Shown piece after piece: positions 36,870-44,549 of a stretch of 64,000 bases of DNA. How positions within the stretch are numbered: the stretch's first letter is position 1; each line of letters opens with the position of its first letter. Source of the stretch: Candidatus Electrothrix gigas (GTDB lineage Bacteria > Desulfobacterota > Desulfobulbia > Desulfobulbales > Desulfobulbaceae); contig QYLO01000001.1 in NCBI GenBank assembly GCA_022766165.1, positions 1 through 64,000 on the forward strand, given 5' to 3'. The notes beneath the pieces are model-generated. The model did no database searches, was not told where the DNA came from, and saw nothing but the letters and a program-made list of their open reading frames with translations. The translations under genes and the position numbers were made by a program.

Positions 36870-39815
36870 ATAAAGTTTCATATCGTAACCATCTTATTAT
36901 CGTTTTTCGTTATACCCCTTGCTGTGGCACCGAGTTATGCGGCGACACCGCGCAGTATTAATGTACTTGCGTCCGATTCGGACTCCATCACAGTGCAATT
37001 TGATTGTCCGGATTGTACCGACTTGCAACCTTCCGAGGTCACACTGGAAGGTCGCAGCTACCAGAAAATTGAGATTGCGGATACCGGCATGACCCATGAA
37101 GTCGGGAAACCGCAGGTGCCGGTTCGTGGTGTTCTGTTTGCCGTGCCGGATCATACGGAGATCAAAGTGGAACTGCTTGACGCTGACGTTGAATCCCATA
37201 CCGGCTTTCGTCTTGCGCCGACACTGCCACCGGCACCGTCCATAGAGGAACGGGGCGTTGCGGTCGTTGATGACAAAACCTACCAAACAGATGCTTTTTG
37301 GCCGGGGTCTCCTGTGACGATAGGGCTGGAGGGATATATTCGTGATCAACGGGTTGCGCAGCTTCAGTTTTTTCCAGTGCAATACAATCCGGTGCAGGAC
37401 AGAATCACGGTGTATAAGCGGATGCTTGTGCGGGTGAATTTCCTGCGCAGTCCGAAGAGTGTCCAAAGCAGAACAGCAGAATCTGTCAGAGCACCCGCCG
37501 ATACCAGTTTTGATCAGGTGCTATCGTCACTTGTTATCAACCCGAAAGACCTCAAACCTCCTGCTGCGAACGTTGCAAGCGCAAGCCGGGAAAACCGGGA
37601 ACTTGCCTCGACAACCTGCCCTGAACCCGGCCCGGCAGCATGGAAAATCATGGTGGAACAGGACGGCATGTATGTCCTCACGTATCAGGATCTGTCAGCC
37701 GCAGGAATGAATCTGGCCAATCTCGACCCGCGCCGGCTGCGTATGACTAACCAAGGGCTTGATGTCGCCATAGAAGTCAGCGGCGAAGCCGATGGACGCT
37801 TTGACAGCACGGACACGATCACCTTTTATGGTCAAGCGATGATCGGACTGTTTACCCGCAGCAATGTGTACTGGTTATCTGTTGATCCTGACGGCGGGGC
37901 GCGGATGCCGACAAGGACATCTCTGCATAGCGATGAAACGTGGAGAGTGGGTGCTGCTCAATTAACGGCCTTTCGAGCCACTGTTCATGAGGAGAAAGAG
38001 AGTATCTATTGGTCATACATGCCCGATGGTGCGGGGCAGGATCACTGGTTTCAGGAACAGCTCAACGGCGGGCAATCTGTGGATATGCCCGTGTCTCTGG
38101 CTCATCCGACCGAATCCGCAGATGAATCGGCAACGGTCAGGGTCATGCTCCACGGCAAAACCGACGATTATAGCCACGATCTTGATCACCATACCAAGAT
38201 TTTTCTGAACCACAACGAGATTGACGACCAGGTATGGAACGGACAAGGGACGTTTCTGCATGAAGTCAGCGTGCCCCAGGAGAGCTTAGTCGATGGAGAA
38301 AATCTCATTACCGTCACCTCGGCAGGAGATACCGGGGCCGGTGTTGATACCGTCTATGTAAACTATGCGGAAATAGACTTTACGGCCAAATATATTGCCG
38401 AGAATGACCGGTTGCGTTGTACAGCCACGGGAGACGGCAAGTATTTGATGGATACCAGCGGGTTTACCGGGAACGATATTGCATTATTCGACCTGAGCTA
38501 TCCGTATAATGTGGTCAGGATTGAAAACCTCGGAGTTGAATCCGATGGTAACGGCGGTTTTACCCTCCAATTCGGGGAGCTATTAGAGGAACAATCAGAC
38601 GGACAAAGAACCTACCTGGCCCTTCAGAGCGGCCAATTCCTGCAACCTGCCGGTATTGAAGAGGATGAACCATCCCTTCTGCAATCGTCCTGCCACAGTG
38701 CGGAATACATTATCCTTTCGCATGACAGCTTTGATGTCAGCGGATTGGAAAGCCTCGTGTCGGCGCGTGGTTTGCAGGTGATGTCGGTCAAGGTGTCGGA
38801 TGTGTATGACGAGTTCAATCACGGGATTTTTAACCCGAAAGCGATCAGGGACTTTCTCGCGTATGCCTATGAAAACTATGCGCTGCGGCCAAAGTACGTT
38901 GTTTTTGTCGGTGATGCCAATCAGGACTACATGAACCGTTTGGGGTACGGTATCAATTACATACCGACGCACCTCTTTCAGACCTATACGCTTGGAGATA
39001 CGGCCGGTGACAACTGGTTTGTCAGCGTCAGCGGCGATGATCCCTTTCCTGATATGTATGCAGGCAGAATTCCGGTCAGGACGCAGGCGGAACTGGATGC
39101 GGTTGTGGCGAAATTAGCCGGTTATGAACAGGATGTTCCGGCGGACGGGTGGGAGAAAAACGTCCTGATGGTGGCGGATGACGAGGCGAGCTTTGAGGGG
39201 GTGTCGGACAGATTGGTTGCGGGCTTTCTTGCGGGCTATAACGCAAAGAAAATCTATCTGAGCGGGTACGCTGCTGTGGATGATGCCACTGCGGATATTA
39301 TCGGATCTATCAACTCCGGGGCTGTTCTCACAAGTTACTTCGGTCACGGCAATATAGATAAGTGGACGAATATGTTTCAGTCGTCTGATGTGGCGGCTCT
39401 GAACAATCCTGACAGATTGAGCTTTGTCATGGCCTTCAGCTGTCTCAATGGCTGGTTTTCTTTTTATAAACCGAGAAATATAATTGCTGAGGATTTTCTT
39501 CTGGCCGAACAAAAAGGGGCTGTGGGTGTGTGGGCATCCACAGGGCTGGGCTACACCTCGGAGCATGAGATGCTGGCGCGTGAGCTTTTTAAGAAGCTGT
39601 TTCAGGAAAAGGAAGCGGAATTGGGTATTCTGACCACTGCTGCCAAGATATCCGCAGTGGTGAATTACGGTGTTTCAAAAGATAATCTTGAAACATTTAC
39701 GCTGATCGGTGAGCCGTCAATGAGGCTTCATTTGAGTCGGAGCCGAGGTTTCAAGGGCTTGCCCTTCCTCGTTCCTTTGCTTTTGAGGAGCACGAGAACG
39801 GATGTTATGCCGTAG
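36870..39815 (+). CDS. Gingipain-type (C25) secreted cysteine peptidase
   Basis: About 981 residues. Reading from the ATA at 36870 gives a full signal peptide (KFHIVTILLSFFVIPLAVAP, then SYA). The C-terminal half is the peptidase C25 domain: KYVVFVGDANQDYMN, IPTHLFQTYT, DPFPDMYAGRIPVRTQAEL, then SYFGHGNIDKW with the catalytic His near residue 826, and FSCLNGWF with the catalytic Cys near 858. The N-terminal half is a propeptide plus beta domains. No in-frame ATG, GTG or TTG lies between the upstream TAG (36849) and the GTG at 36924, which would remove most of the signal peptide. GAGGGAG lies 8 bp before the ATA. A Fur-like site suggests iron control. The protein is probably exported and degrades extracellular or surface proteins. 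Confidence 0.85.
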   Translation: MKFHIVTILLSFFVIPLAVAPSYAATPRSINVLASDSDSITVQFDCPDCTDLQPSEVTLEGRSYQKIEIADTGMTHEVGKPQVPVRGVLFAVPDHTEIKVELLDADVESHTGFRLAPTLPPAPSIEERGVAVVDDKTYQTDAFWPGSPVTIGLEGYIRDQRVAQLQFFPVQYNPVQDRITVYKRMLVRVNFLRSPKSVQSRTAESVRAPADTSFDQVLSSLVINPKDLKPPAANVASASRENRELASTTCPEPGPAAWKIMVEQDGMYVLTYQDLSAAGMNLANLDPRRLRMTNQGLDVAIEVSGEADGRFDSTDTITFYGQAMIGLFTRSNVYWLSVDPDGGARMPTRTSLHSDETWRVGAAQLTAFRATVHEEKESIYWSYMPDGAGQDHWFQEQLNGGQSVDMPVSLAHPTESADESATVRVMLHGKTDDYSHDLDHHTKIFLNHNEIDDQVWNGQGTFLHEVSVPQESLVDGENLITVTSAGDTGAGVDTVYVNYAEIDFTAKYIAENDRLRCTATGDGKYLMDTSGFTGNDIALFDLSYPYNVVRIENLGVESDGNGGFTLQFGELLEEQSDGQRTYLALQSGQFLQPAGIEEDEPSLLQSSCHSAEYIILSHDSFDVSGLESLVSARGLQVMSVKVSDVYDEFNHGIFNPKAIRDFLAYAYENYALRPKYVVFVGDANQDYMNRLGYGINYIPTHLFQTYTLGDTAGDNWFVSVSGDDPFPDMYAGRIPVRTQAELDAVVAKLAGYEQDVPADGWEKNVLMVADDEASFEGVSDRLVAGFLAGYNAKKIYLSGYAAVDDATADIIGSINSGAVLTSYFGHGNIDKWTNMFQSSDVAALNNPDRLSFVMAFSCLNGWFSFYKPRNIIAEDFLLAEQKGAVGVWASTGLGYTSEHEMLARELFKKLFQEKEAELGILTTAAKISAVVNYGVSKDNLETFTLIGEPSMRLHLSRSRGFKGLPFLVPLLLRSTRTDVMP

Positions 39816-39863
39816 CTGCGTTAACCAGTACGGGACAAAATCAAAAAGGAGGAGATGTTAATC

Positions 39864-40943
39864 ATGAATAACCGACTATTTCAAAAAGCTATCCCTTTTG
39901 TCTTGCTTTTTCTCGTATTAAGCATCACAAAACCTCTGGCAGCTAACAGCAGCACTTGCTCAACGACTGTTCCATATAGTTGGTCGGTTGTTAGAGGGGA
40001 GTGGATGGGTAGCGACTCTCTTACTGTAGAAAACGATGGTGGTGACGGCCCTGCAACAAATAGCGTGGCAAAAACCTCTAATTTTAGTGGAGAATTTAAA
40101 ATTAAAAGAAATTTTACTCCCCCTGGCGACAAATGGGTACTGGCTCCCGGAGAGGTAATTCCAAACACCACTAATTTCACCTGTCAAGCCGATTTAGGTA
40201 GCGGTTACATAAATAGTATGGATGGTGCGACTGATAGTCTTTTTGTCGGAGGAAGTTATGCTGATGTTAAAGCAAGTGTAACATGTCTAGACATGCCTGC
40301 ATTTTCTAATGTATCATTTTATGGACCAATGGACTTGAATATTTGGGAAAAAAAGGCAAGCACCCCTTCATCGGTAAGTGACGGTCAAGTCATACCATTC
40401 AGCGGAATGTTGTACATTGAAACTGCATTTCCATATTTTAAAAGACTTTTTCTTATGACAGTTTGGGGATACATCGGGATGCGTGAAGGTATTGATGCTC
40501 AAGAGAAAAATATCACGTATTACAAGCCCAATGGCACAACCTGTGATGATGGCAATCCTAATACTGGGCCTGATACGTGTCAAGATGGGGTATGTACTGG
40601 CCCTACTTTGGTAGAATTACATTCCTTCACAGCCACTGCTTTAGAAAATAGTGTCCTCATAGAATGGAAAACCGACATGGAACTCGACAATGCCGGATTC
40701 AATATTTGGCGGAGCGAGTCAGAAACTGGTGAATACACCAAGATCAATGACAGCCTTATTCCGGCTGAAGGCAGCGAGTATCAATACAGTTTCACCGATG
40801 ACACGGCGGTAAAGGGAAAAACCTATTACTATAAGCTGGAAGACATTGACCTCAATGGTACCGCTACCTTCCACGGCCCGGTTTCCACCAAAAGGACGCA
40901 CAAGGGCTTGTTACCGGCAATTCAATTGCTGCTCGGACATTAA
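39864..40943 (+). CDS. Secreted protein with Cys-rich repeat and Fn3-like end
   Basis: This 359-residue protein has a signal peptide (AIPFVLLFLVLSITKPLAA), an unknown beta-rich N-terminal part with scattered cysteines, and a short Cys-rich motif (TTCDDGNPNTGPDTCQDGVC). A C-terminal fibronectin-like domain follows: VLIEWKTDMELDNAGFNIWR, then YSFTDDTAVKGKTYYYKLED. That domain is common at the ends of secreted proteins of these bacteria. I chose ATG 39864, with AGGAGG about 10 bp upstream. It follows the C25 peptidase by about 50 bp and may be a substrate or partner, but this is not shown. Confidence 0.65.
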   Translation: MNNRLFQKAIPFVLLFLVLSITKPLAANSSTCSTTVPYSWSVVRGEWMGSDSLTVENDGGDGPATNSVAKTSNFSGEFKIKRNFTPPGDKWVLAPGEVIPNTTNFTCQADLGSGYINSMDGATDSLFVGGSYADVKASVTCLDMPAFSNVSFYGPMDLNIWEKKASTPSSVSDGQVIPFSGMLYIETAFPYFKRLFLMTVWGYIGMREGIDAQEKNITYYKPNGTTCDDGNPNTGPDTCQDGVCTGPTLVELHSFTATALENSVLIEWKTDMELDNAGFNIWRSESETGEYTKINDSLIPAEGSEYQYSFTDDTAVKGKTYYYKLEDIDLNGTATFHGPVSTKRTHKGLLPAIQLLLGH

Positions 40944-40974
40944 ATGCGGTTTCGTCGGCTGAACCGATGCCGTG

Positions 40975-41003
40975 GCAGGGGCGAAAAATTTTTCGCCCTT
41001 ACA
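40975..41003. repeat. Dispersed palindromic element, family A (before the peptide gene)
   Basis: AGGGGCGAAAAA followed by TTTTTCGCCCTTAC is a near-perfect hairpin 40 bp before the small peptide gene. It shares the GTA(A)GGGGC ends of the other copies. Confidence 0.7.
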
Positions 41004-41041
41004 GCAATATTTTTTTAATCCTTAACAGGAGATACATTATT

Positions 41042-41200
41042 ATGACAGAACAATGCAGAGAGAAATCCGCCGCAGGCAGCACCGAGATTGAGCATGACAA
41101 GAGATTACCCAAGTATGAGTCACCGGAAATCAAGGTGTATACCGAAGAGGAACTGCTGCAGAATGTTGCTGTGCTGGGAATCTCCGGCGGTCTTCCGTAA
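41042..41200 (+). CDS. Candidate RiPP-type precursor peptide
   Basis: This 52-residue peptide starts at ATG 41042 with AGGAGA 10 bp upstream. It is charged in the first two-thirds and contains PKYESPEIKVYTEEELL, where YxxPxI resembles the YxxPxL leader motif recognised by PqqD-like (RRE) proteins in lasso and related peptide systems. The end is hydrophobic and glycine-rich (NVAVLGISGGLP), without the acidic ring residue of a lasso core. It is directly before HprK-like, PqqD-like and S26-type genes, which supports a role as substrate. No homolog search was possible. Confidence 0.7.
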   Translation: MTEQCREKSAAGSTEIEHDKRLPKYESPEIKVYTEEELLQNVAVLGISGGLP

Positions 41201-41237
41201 CTGTCAGTGACAGACTATACTGCCCATCGGGATACAG

Positions 41238-41351
41238 TACCCGGTGTTGAAACACCGGGCTATTTTCGGCAGTCCCTTCAGGACGCTATTTCTCGGCTAT
41301 TCCCGCCCTGAAGGGGCGATTGATAATAGCCCACCGTTTTAACGGTGGGTA
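41238..41351. repeat. Dispersed palindromic element, family B (copy 2, inverted)
   Basis: ACCCGGTGTTGAAACACCGG, a GCCCTGAAGGGGCGATTGAT middle and CCCACCGTTTTAACGGTGGG repeat the 21902 element in reverse orientation with extra sequence in the middle. It separates the peptide gene from the HprK-like gene, and its right end overlaps the latter's possible GTG start. Confidence 0.8.
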
Positions 41352-42505
41352 CCGGAAATCCAACAGACAAAAAATCAAATAATAATTTGGAAACCCAAAG
41401 ATACCGTTTTTTCAACCATCAGTTTGAGCTGCGTTCCGATCATCAGGAAACACTCTCCTTAATGGATACGATGTTCCGTTGCTTCGCAGTGACGGACAAG
41501 CGAAACGGCGGCGATATATCCCGATATGAGGTCGTCACTCATGCGGACGGACAAGCGGTGATCCACACCCCGGATCAGTCCTTTCCGCTTGAATCACCGT
41601 CCTTGCTGCCTTCACTGGCCCACGGCCTTATCCTGCGTCATACCCTGGCGCAGGTCAGTTCGCATGTCCTGTTTCATGCCGCCTCCCTGTCGTATCAGGA
41701 GAAAGGTATCATTCTGGCTGCTGATTCCGGGTGCGGCAAAACAACGCTCGCTCTGGCTCTTGTGCGGCAAGGTTTTCAATTCCTGTCCGATGAAGTGGCG
41801 GCATTGGCATTCCCTGCCGGAGAACTGGCTCCGTATCCCCGTTGTCTGTGGGTGCGGGCCGGTACCTATCAGCTGTTTGAGCAGCTGGGCTGGGAAATGC
41901 CGACACATTCTACAGCCGCCGAAATATCGAACAGAGCTGCGATCCATCTGTCCGCAGAATTACTGGGAGCAACCTGCCGACCGGAACACTTGATTCTTCT
42001 ACAACGACCGGATGCCGGGGATGAGCGGATCTGCAAGGTTACCTTGAACAGTCTGCCGCAGAGGCTTTTGAGGAGTTTAGAGGAGATCGGGATTCAACCG
42101 GAGATACTCCCTGATGCAACAGACAAGTTTCCGTGCTTCAGGGTCAAAGAAAAACATATTACCAAAATACATGAAACCTGCGAAGGGCATGGGGTCTTCC
42201 TGTTGAATGTTGATGAAACAGCAGTGGATTCAGATTATTATAAAAATACGCCGAAATTACAGAAAATTTCCAAGCTGACTGCCGCCCTCGCCTTGTTACG
42301 CAATTTTGTCGGCAGTTACCGCTCCGAGTTCATTCAGCAGCATTGTCAAGGGACTGCGGTCGGTGTCATCGAGCCGCTGGTCAAAATATTGGCACCGGTA
42401 CAATGTTATCAATTAACACCCGGTCGTCTGGATCATTCCGTGGAGATCATTCATGCGTTGTGTCAGCCCGAAAAGAAACGATGTGCTCAATATACCGGTA
42501 GATGA
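41345..42505 (+). CDS. HPr kinase-related ATPase (HprK-rel type)
   Basis: About 386 residues with one P-loop, AADSGCGKTTLALALV (residues about 126-140), preceded by VLFHAASLS and followed by FLSDEVAAL, the layout of HPr kinase-related proteins of peptide-modification cassettes. The N-terminal RYRFFNHQFELRSD is also family-like. No HPr is evident; in related systems such kinases act on a peptide or partner. The start is unclear: GTG 41345 lies inside the repeat, TTG 41387 is nearer the conserved part, and neither has a ribosome site. The end overlaps the PqqD-like gene by 53 bp. Confidence 0.72.
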   Translation: MGTGNPTDKKSNNNLETQRYRFFNHQFELRSDHQETLSLMDTMFRCFAVTDKRNGGDISRYEVVTHADGQAVIHTPDQSFPLESPSLLPSLAHGLILRHTLAQVSSHVLFHAASLSYQEKGIILAADSGCGKTTLALALVRQGFQFLSDEVAALAFPAGELAPYPRCLWVRAGTYQLFEQLGWEMPTHSTAAEISNRAAIHLSAELLGATCRPEHLILLQRPDAGDERICKVTLNSLPQRLLRSLEEIGIQPEILPDATDKFPCFRVKEKHITKIHETCEGHGVFLLNVDETAVDSDYYKNTPKLQKISKLTAALALLRNFVGSYRSEFIQQHCQGTAVGVIEPLVKILAPVQCYQLTPGRLDHSVEIIHALCQPEKKRCAQYTGR

Positions 42506-42731
42506 CGAAGTCATGCTGCACGATAAAAAGCAGCAGAAAGTGTATACCTTAAACCCTGTCGCCGCCCTGGTCTGGTCGTTATGTGACGGGGCGCATACTG
42601 TTGAGCAAATCGTTGCCAGCGTCAAGTCGCAATTCAGCGGTTATGAGCCGTCGGAAATATCACCGGAAATCCAAAGCACTCTGGCACGATTCAACGAGTA
42701 CGGCTTGCTGGATTCTGAGGGAATAGACTGA
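42453..42731 (+). CDS. PqqD-like peptide chaperone (RRE)
   Basis: This 92-residue protein has the PqqD pattern: IPVDDEVMLHDKKQQKVYTL, NPVAALVWSLCDGAHTVEQI, and a late LARFNEYGLLD. Such winged-helix RiPP recognition elements bind leader peptides and present them to modifying enzymes. It overlaps the HprK-like gene and is 4 bp before the S26-type gene, so the group is translationally coupled. Confidence 0.87.
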   Translation: MRCVSPKRNDVLNIPVDDEVMLHDKKQQKVYTLNPVAALVWSLCDGAHTVEQIVASVKSQFSGYEPSEISPEIQSTLARFNEYGLLDSEGID

Positions 42732-42735
42732 AGAA

Positions 42736-43230
42736 ATGGCGATAGACCCAGAAAAATCAATTGCGTTCCTGGCGCATTGTCTTCTTCATCAAGAATCTGC
42801 ATGGCTCAGGGTAACCTCCGGCAGCATGGCGCCGATGATTCCGACAGGAAGTCAGATTCTCATCACGTCGTTTGATGATACCAGAGCAATCAGATTCGGT
42901 GATATTGTTGTCTTCCGTGATGCTCACAGCAACTTGATTGTCCACCGCGTGCTGTTCATACAAGCCGCTCAAAAGAGATTTCTTCAATGCGGTGATAATG
43001 CGCAGTCTCCCGGTTTTGTTTCTCTGGATACTCTCTGCGGGGTGGTTCAGAAAGTAACGGCTTATGATAAGGAATTTGATTTCGATTCCTGCCCGGCAAA
43101 ACTCTTGAATATGGTTATGGGAATGACGTCGCTGTGGATTTTAGGTCTAGGGAAATGCTGGCCTAAGGCAGGCTGGTTATTCAGGCGGTTGCGATGTAAG
43201 ATCGTTGTTACAATGATGCGTTACGTATGA
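42736..43230 (+). CDS. S24/S26 family peptidase (signal-peptidase-like)
   Basis: This 164-residue protein has the catalytic serine motif LRVTSGSMAPMIPTGSQILI (Ser30) and the second box GDIVVFRDAHSNLIVHRVLF, where His70 replaces the usual Lys, as in SipW/ER-type signal peptidases. A domain-closing GDNAQSPGFVS follows. A hydrophobic segment lies near residues 125-140 (LLNMVMGMTSLWILGLG). It may cleave the small peptide or a secreted partner. Such peptidases recur next to PqqD-like and nucleotidyltransferase genes. Confidence 0.82.
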   Translation: MAIDPEKSIAFLAHCLLHQESAWLRVTSGSMAPMIPTGSQILITSFDDTRAIRFGDIVVFRDAHSNLIVHRVLFIQAAQKRFLQCGDNAQSPGFVSLDTLCGVVQKVTAYDKEFDFDSCPAKLLNMVMGMTSLWILGLGKCWPKAGWLFRRLRCKIVVTMMRYV

Positions 43231-43290
43231 GACCGGTTATAAAAAGTGGATAATACCATAAATTATCACAGAATAAGCAAAGGATATGCC

Positions 43291-44532
43291 ATGAACAGGA
43301 AAACCGGTAAGCGGAAAAAAATAAGTCACGCAAATGATCACAACCTCCTGCTCCGCTGCCTGTGCGATGCACCTGATGCCTCTGAACTCGAACAGCTCAC
43401 AGAATCAAACTGGCATGATCTCATAAAGCAGGCCCGCAGCCATGCGGTGCTGTATCTCTTGTACCACCGTTTAAAGACCAGAAACCTTGATCACCTGATC
43501 CCAACGGACACCCTTAAAGCTGTACGAACAGAATATTTTGAGTGCGCTTGGAGAAACAACAGGTTATACGATGATCTGTTAAAAATCCTCAAGGCATTGC
43601 ACCGGGAAAACATTCCGGTGATCGTACTCAAAGGAGCGCATCTTGCGCAGATTGTCTACGGCAACATCGCCCTCCGCCCGATGGGCGACATCGATATTCT
43701 GGTCAAAAAAGAAGACCTGCTGCAAGCAAAGGAACATCTGCTCGGATTAGGCTATACTCCGTTCAAAGAAACTGATATTGCAACGGCATGTGCCAACTCT
43801 CAGCATCTTCCGCCGATGCTCAAACAGGATGCCCCTCCGGTTGAGCTACACTGGACCATCGAAAATCCAACCCGTCCGTTCACAATAGATATTGAAGGAC
43901 TGTGGCAACGCGCGCAACCGGCTTCTGTCGGCGGTGTTGACACATTGACTCTTTCCCCTGAAGACCTGCTTCTGCACCTGTGCCTGCATACGGCTGCGCA
44001 TCATCTCTACTCAAACGGCCTGCGGGCCTTGTGCGACATCCGGGAAAGCATTCGGCATTATCGGGAGGAACTGGACTGGAAGACCGTACAGCTTCGTGCT
44101 GAGGAATGGGGTGTGAGCAATGCTATCTATCTTACGCTGTATCTTGCAAAATCGCTGCTGGGTGCAGAGGTGCCGGATACTCTGCTGAACAAACTTGAAC
44201 CAGAGCAGGGAACGCCGATGCTTGCGGAAGCTGAACAGTTTCTCTTTAATTCTTCTGTTGACAGAAGGCTCTCTGCAAATCATCAGGCCCGTAAACTGTT
44301 TGCCTCAAACGCTCTACAAACAGCCAGATTGTTTCTGCAAAGAATATTCCTTCCGCATGAAACCATAGCACAGCTTTATAACCTCCCGGTTGATTCCCCA
44401 CGTATCCTGCTCTACTACCCTGTCCGCCTGAAAGACCTGCTTGTCCGCCACACCCGTACCGTCTGGCGTATATGGCGCAGAGACAAGGCAACTGTGCGAC
44501 AGTTTGAGCTGGTTGACTGGTTGTCTCACTGA
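43291..44532 (+). CDS. Nucleotidyltransferase family protein (NTP_transf_5)
   Basis: About 413 residues. The nucleotidyltransferase signature is IPVIVLKGAHLAQIVYGN then RPMGDIDILVKKEDLLQA, with the paired Asp of the NTase fold. A later VELHWTIENPTRPF and LTLSPEDLLLHLCLHTAAHH are also typical of the PF14907-type family found in lasso and HprK-related peptide cassettes. The start at 43291 has AAAGGA upstream; a GTG at 43246 is less likely. It is the last gene of the plus-strand cassette and is convergent with the radical SAM fusion. It may transfer a nucleotide to the peptide or partner, but this is inference. Confidence 0.83.
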   Translation: MNRKTGKRKKISHANDHNLLLRCLCDAPDASELEQLTESNWHDLIKQARSHAVLYLLYHRLKTRNLDHLIPTDTLKAVRTEYFECAWRNNRLYDDLLKILKALHRENIPVIVLKGAHLAQIVYGNIALRPMGDIDILVKKEDLLQAKEHLLGLGYTPFKETDIATACANSQHLPPMLKQDAPPVELHWTIENPTRPFTIDIEGLWQRAQPASVGGVDTLTLSPEDLLLHLCLHTAAHHLYSNGLRALCDIRESIRHYREELDWKTVQLRAEEWGVSNAIYLTLYLAKSLLGAEVPDTLLNKLEPEQGTPMLAEAEQFLFNSSVDRRLSANHQARKLFASNALQTARLFLQRIFLPHETIAQLYNLPVDSPRILLYYPVRLKDLLVRHTRTVWRIWRRDKATVRQFELVDWLSH

Positions 44533-44549
44533 CAACCGCACAACACCCT

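Noticed and set aside
41042..41200. Lasso peptide precursor
   Set aside because: The YxxPxI motif fits a lasso leader, but the C-terminal part has no Asp/Glu at ring positions and there is no lasso cyclase or B2 protease gene.
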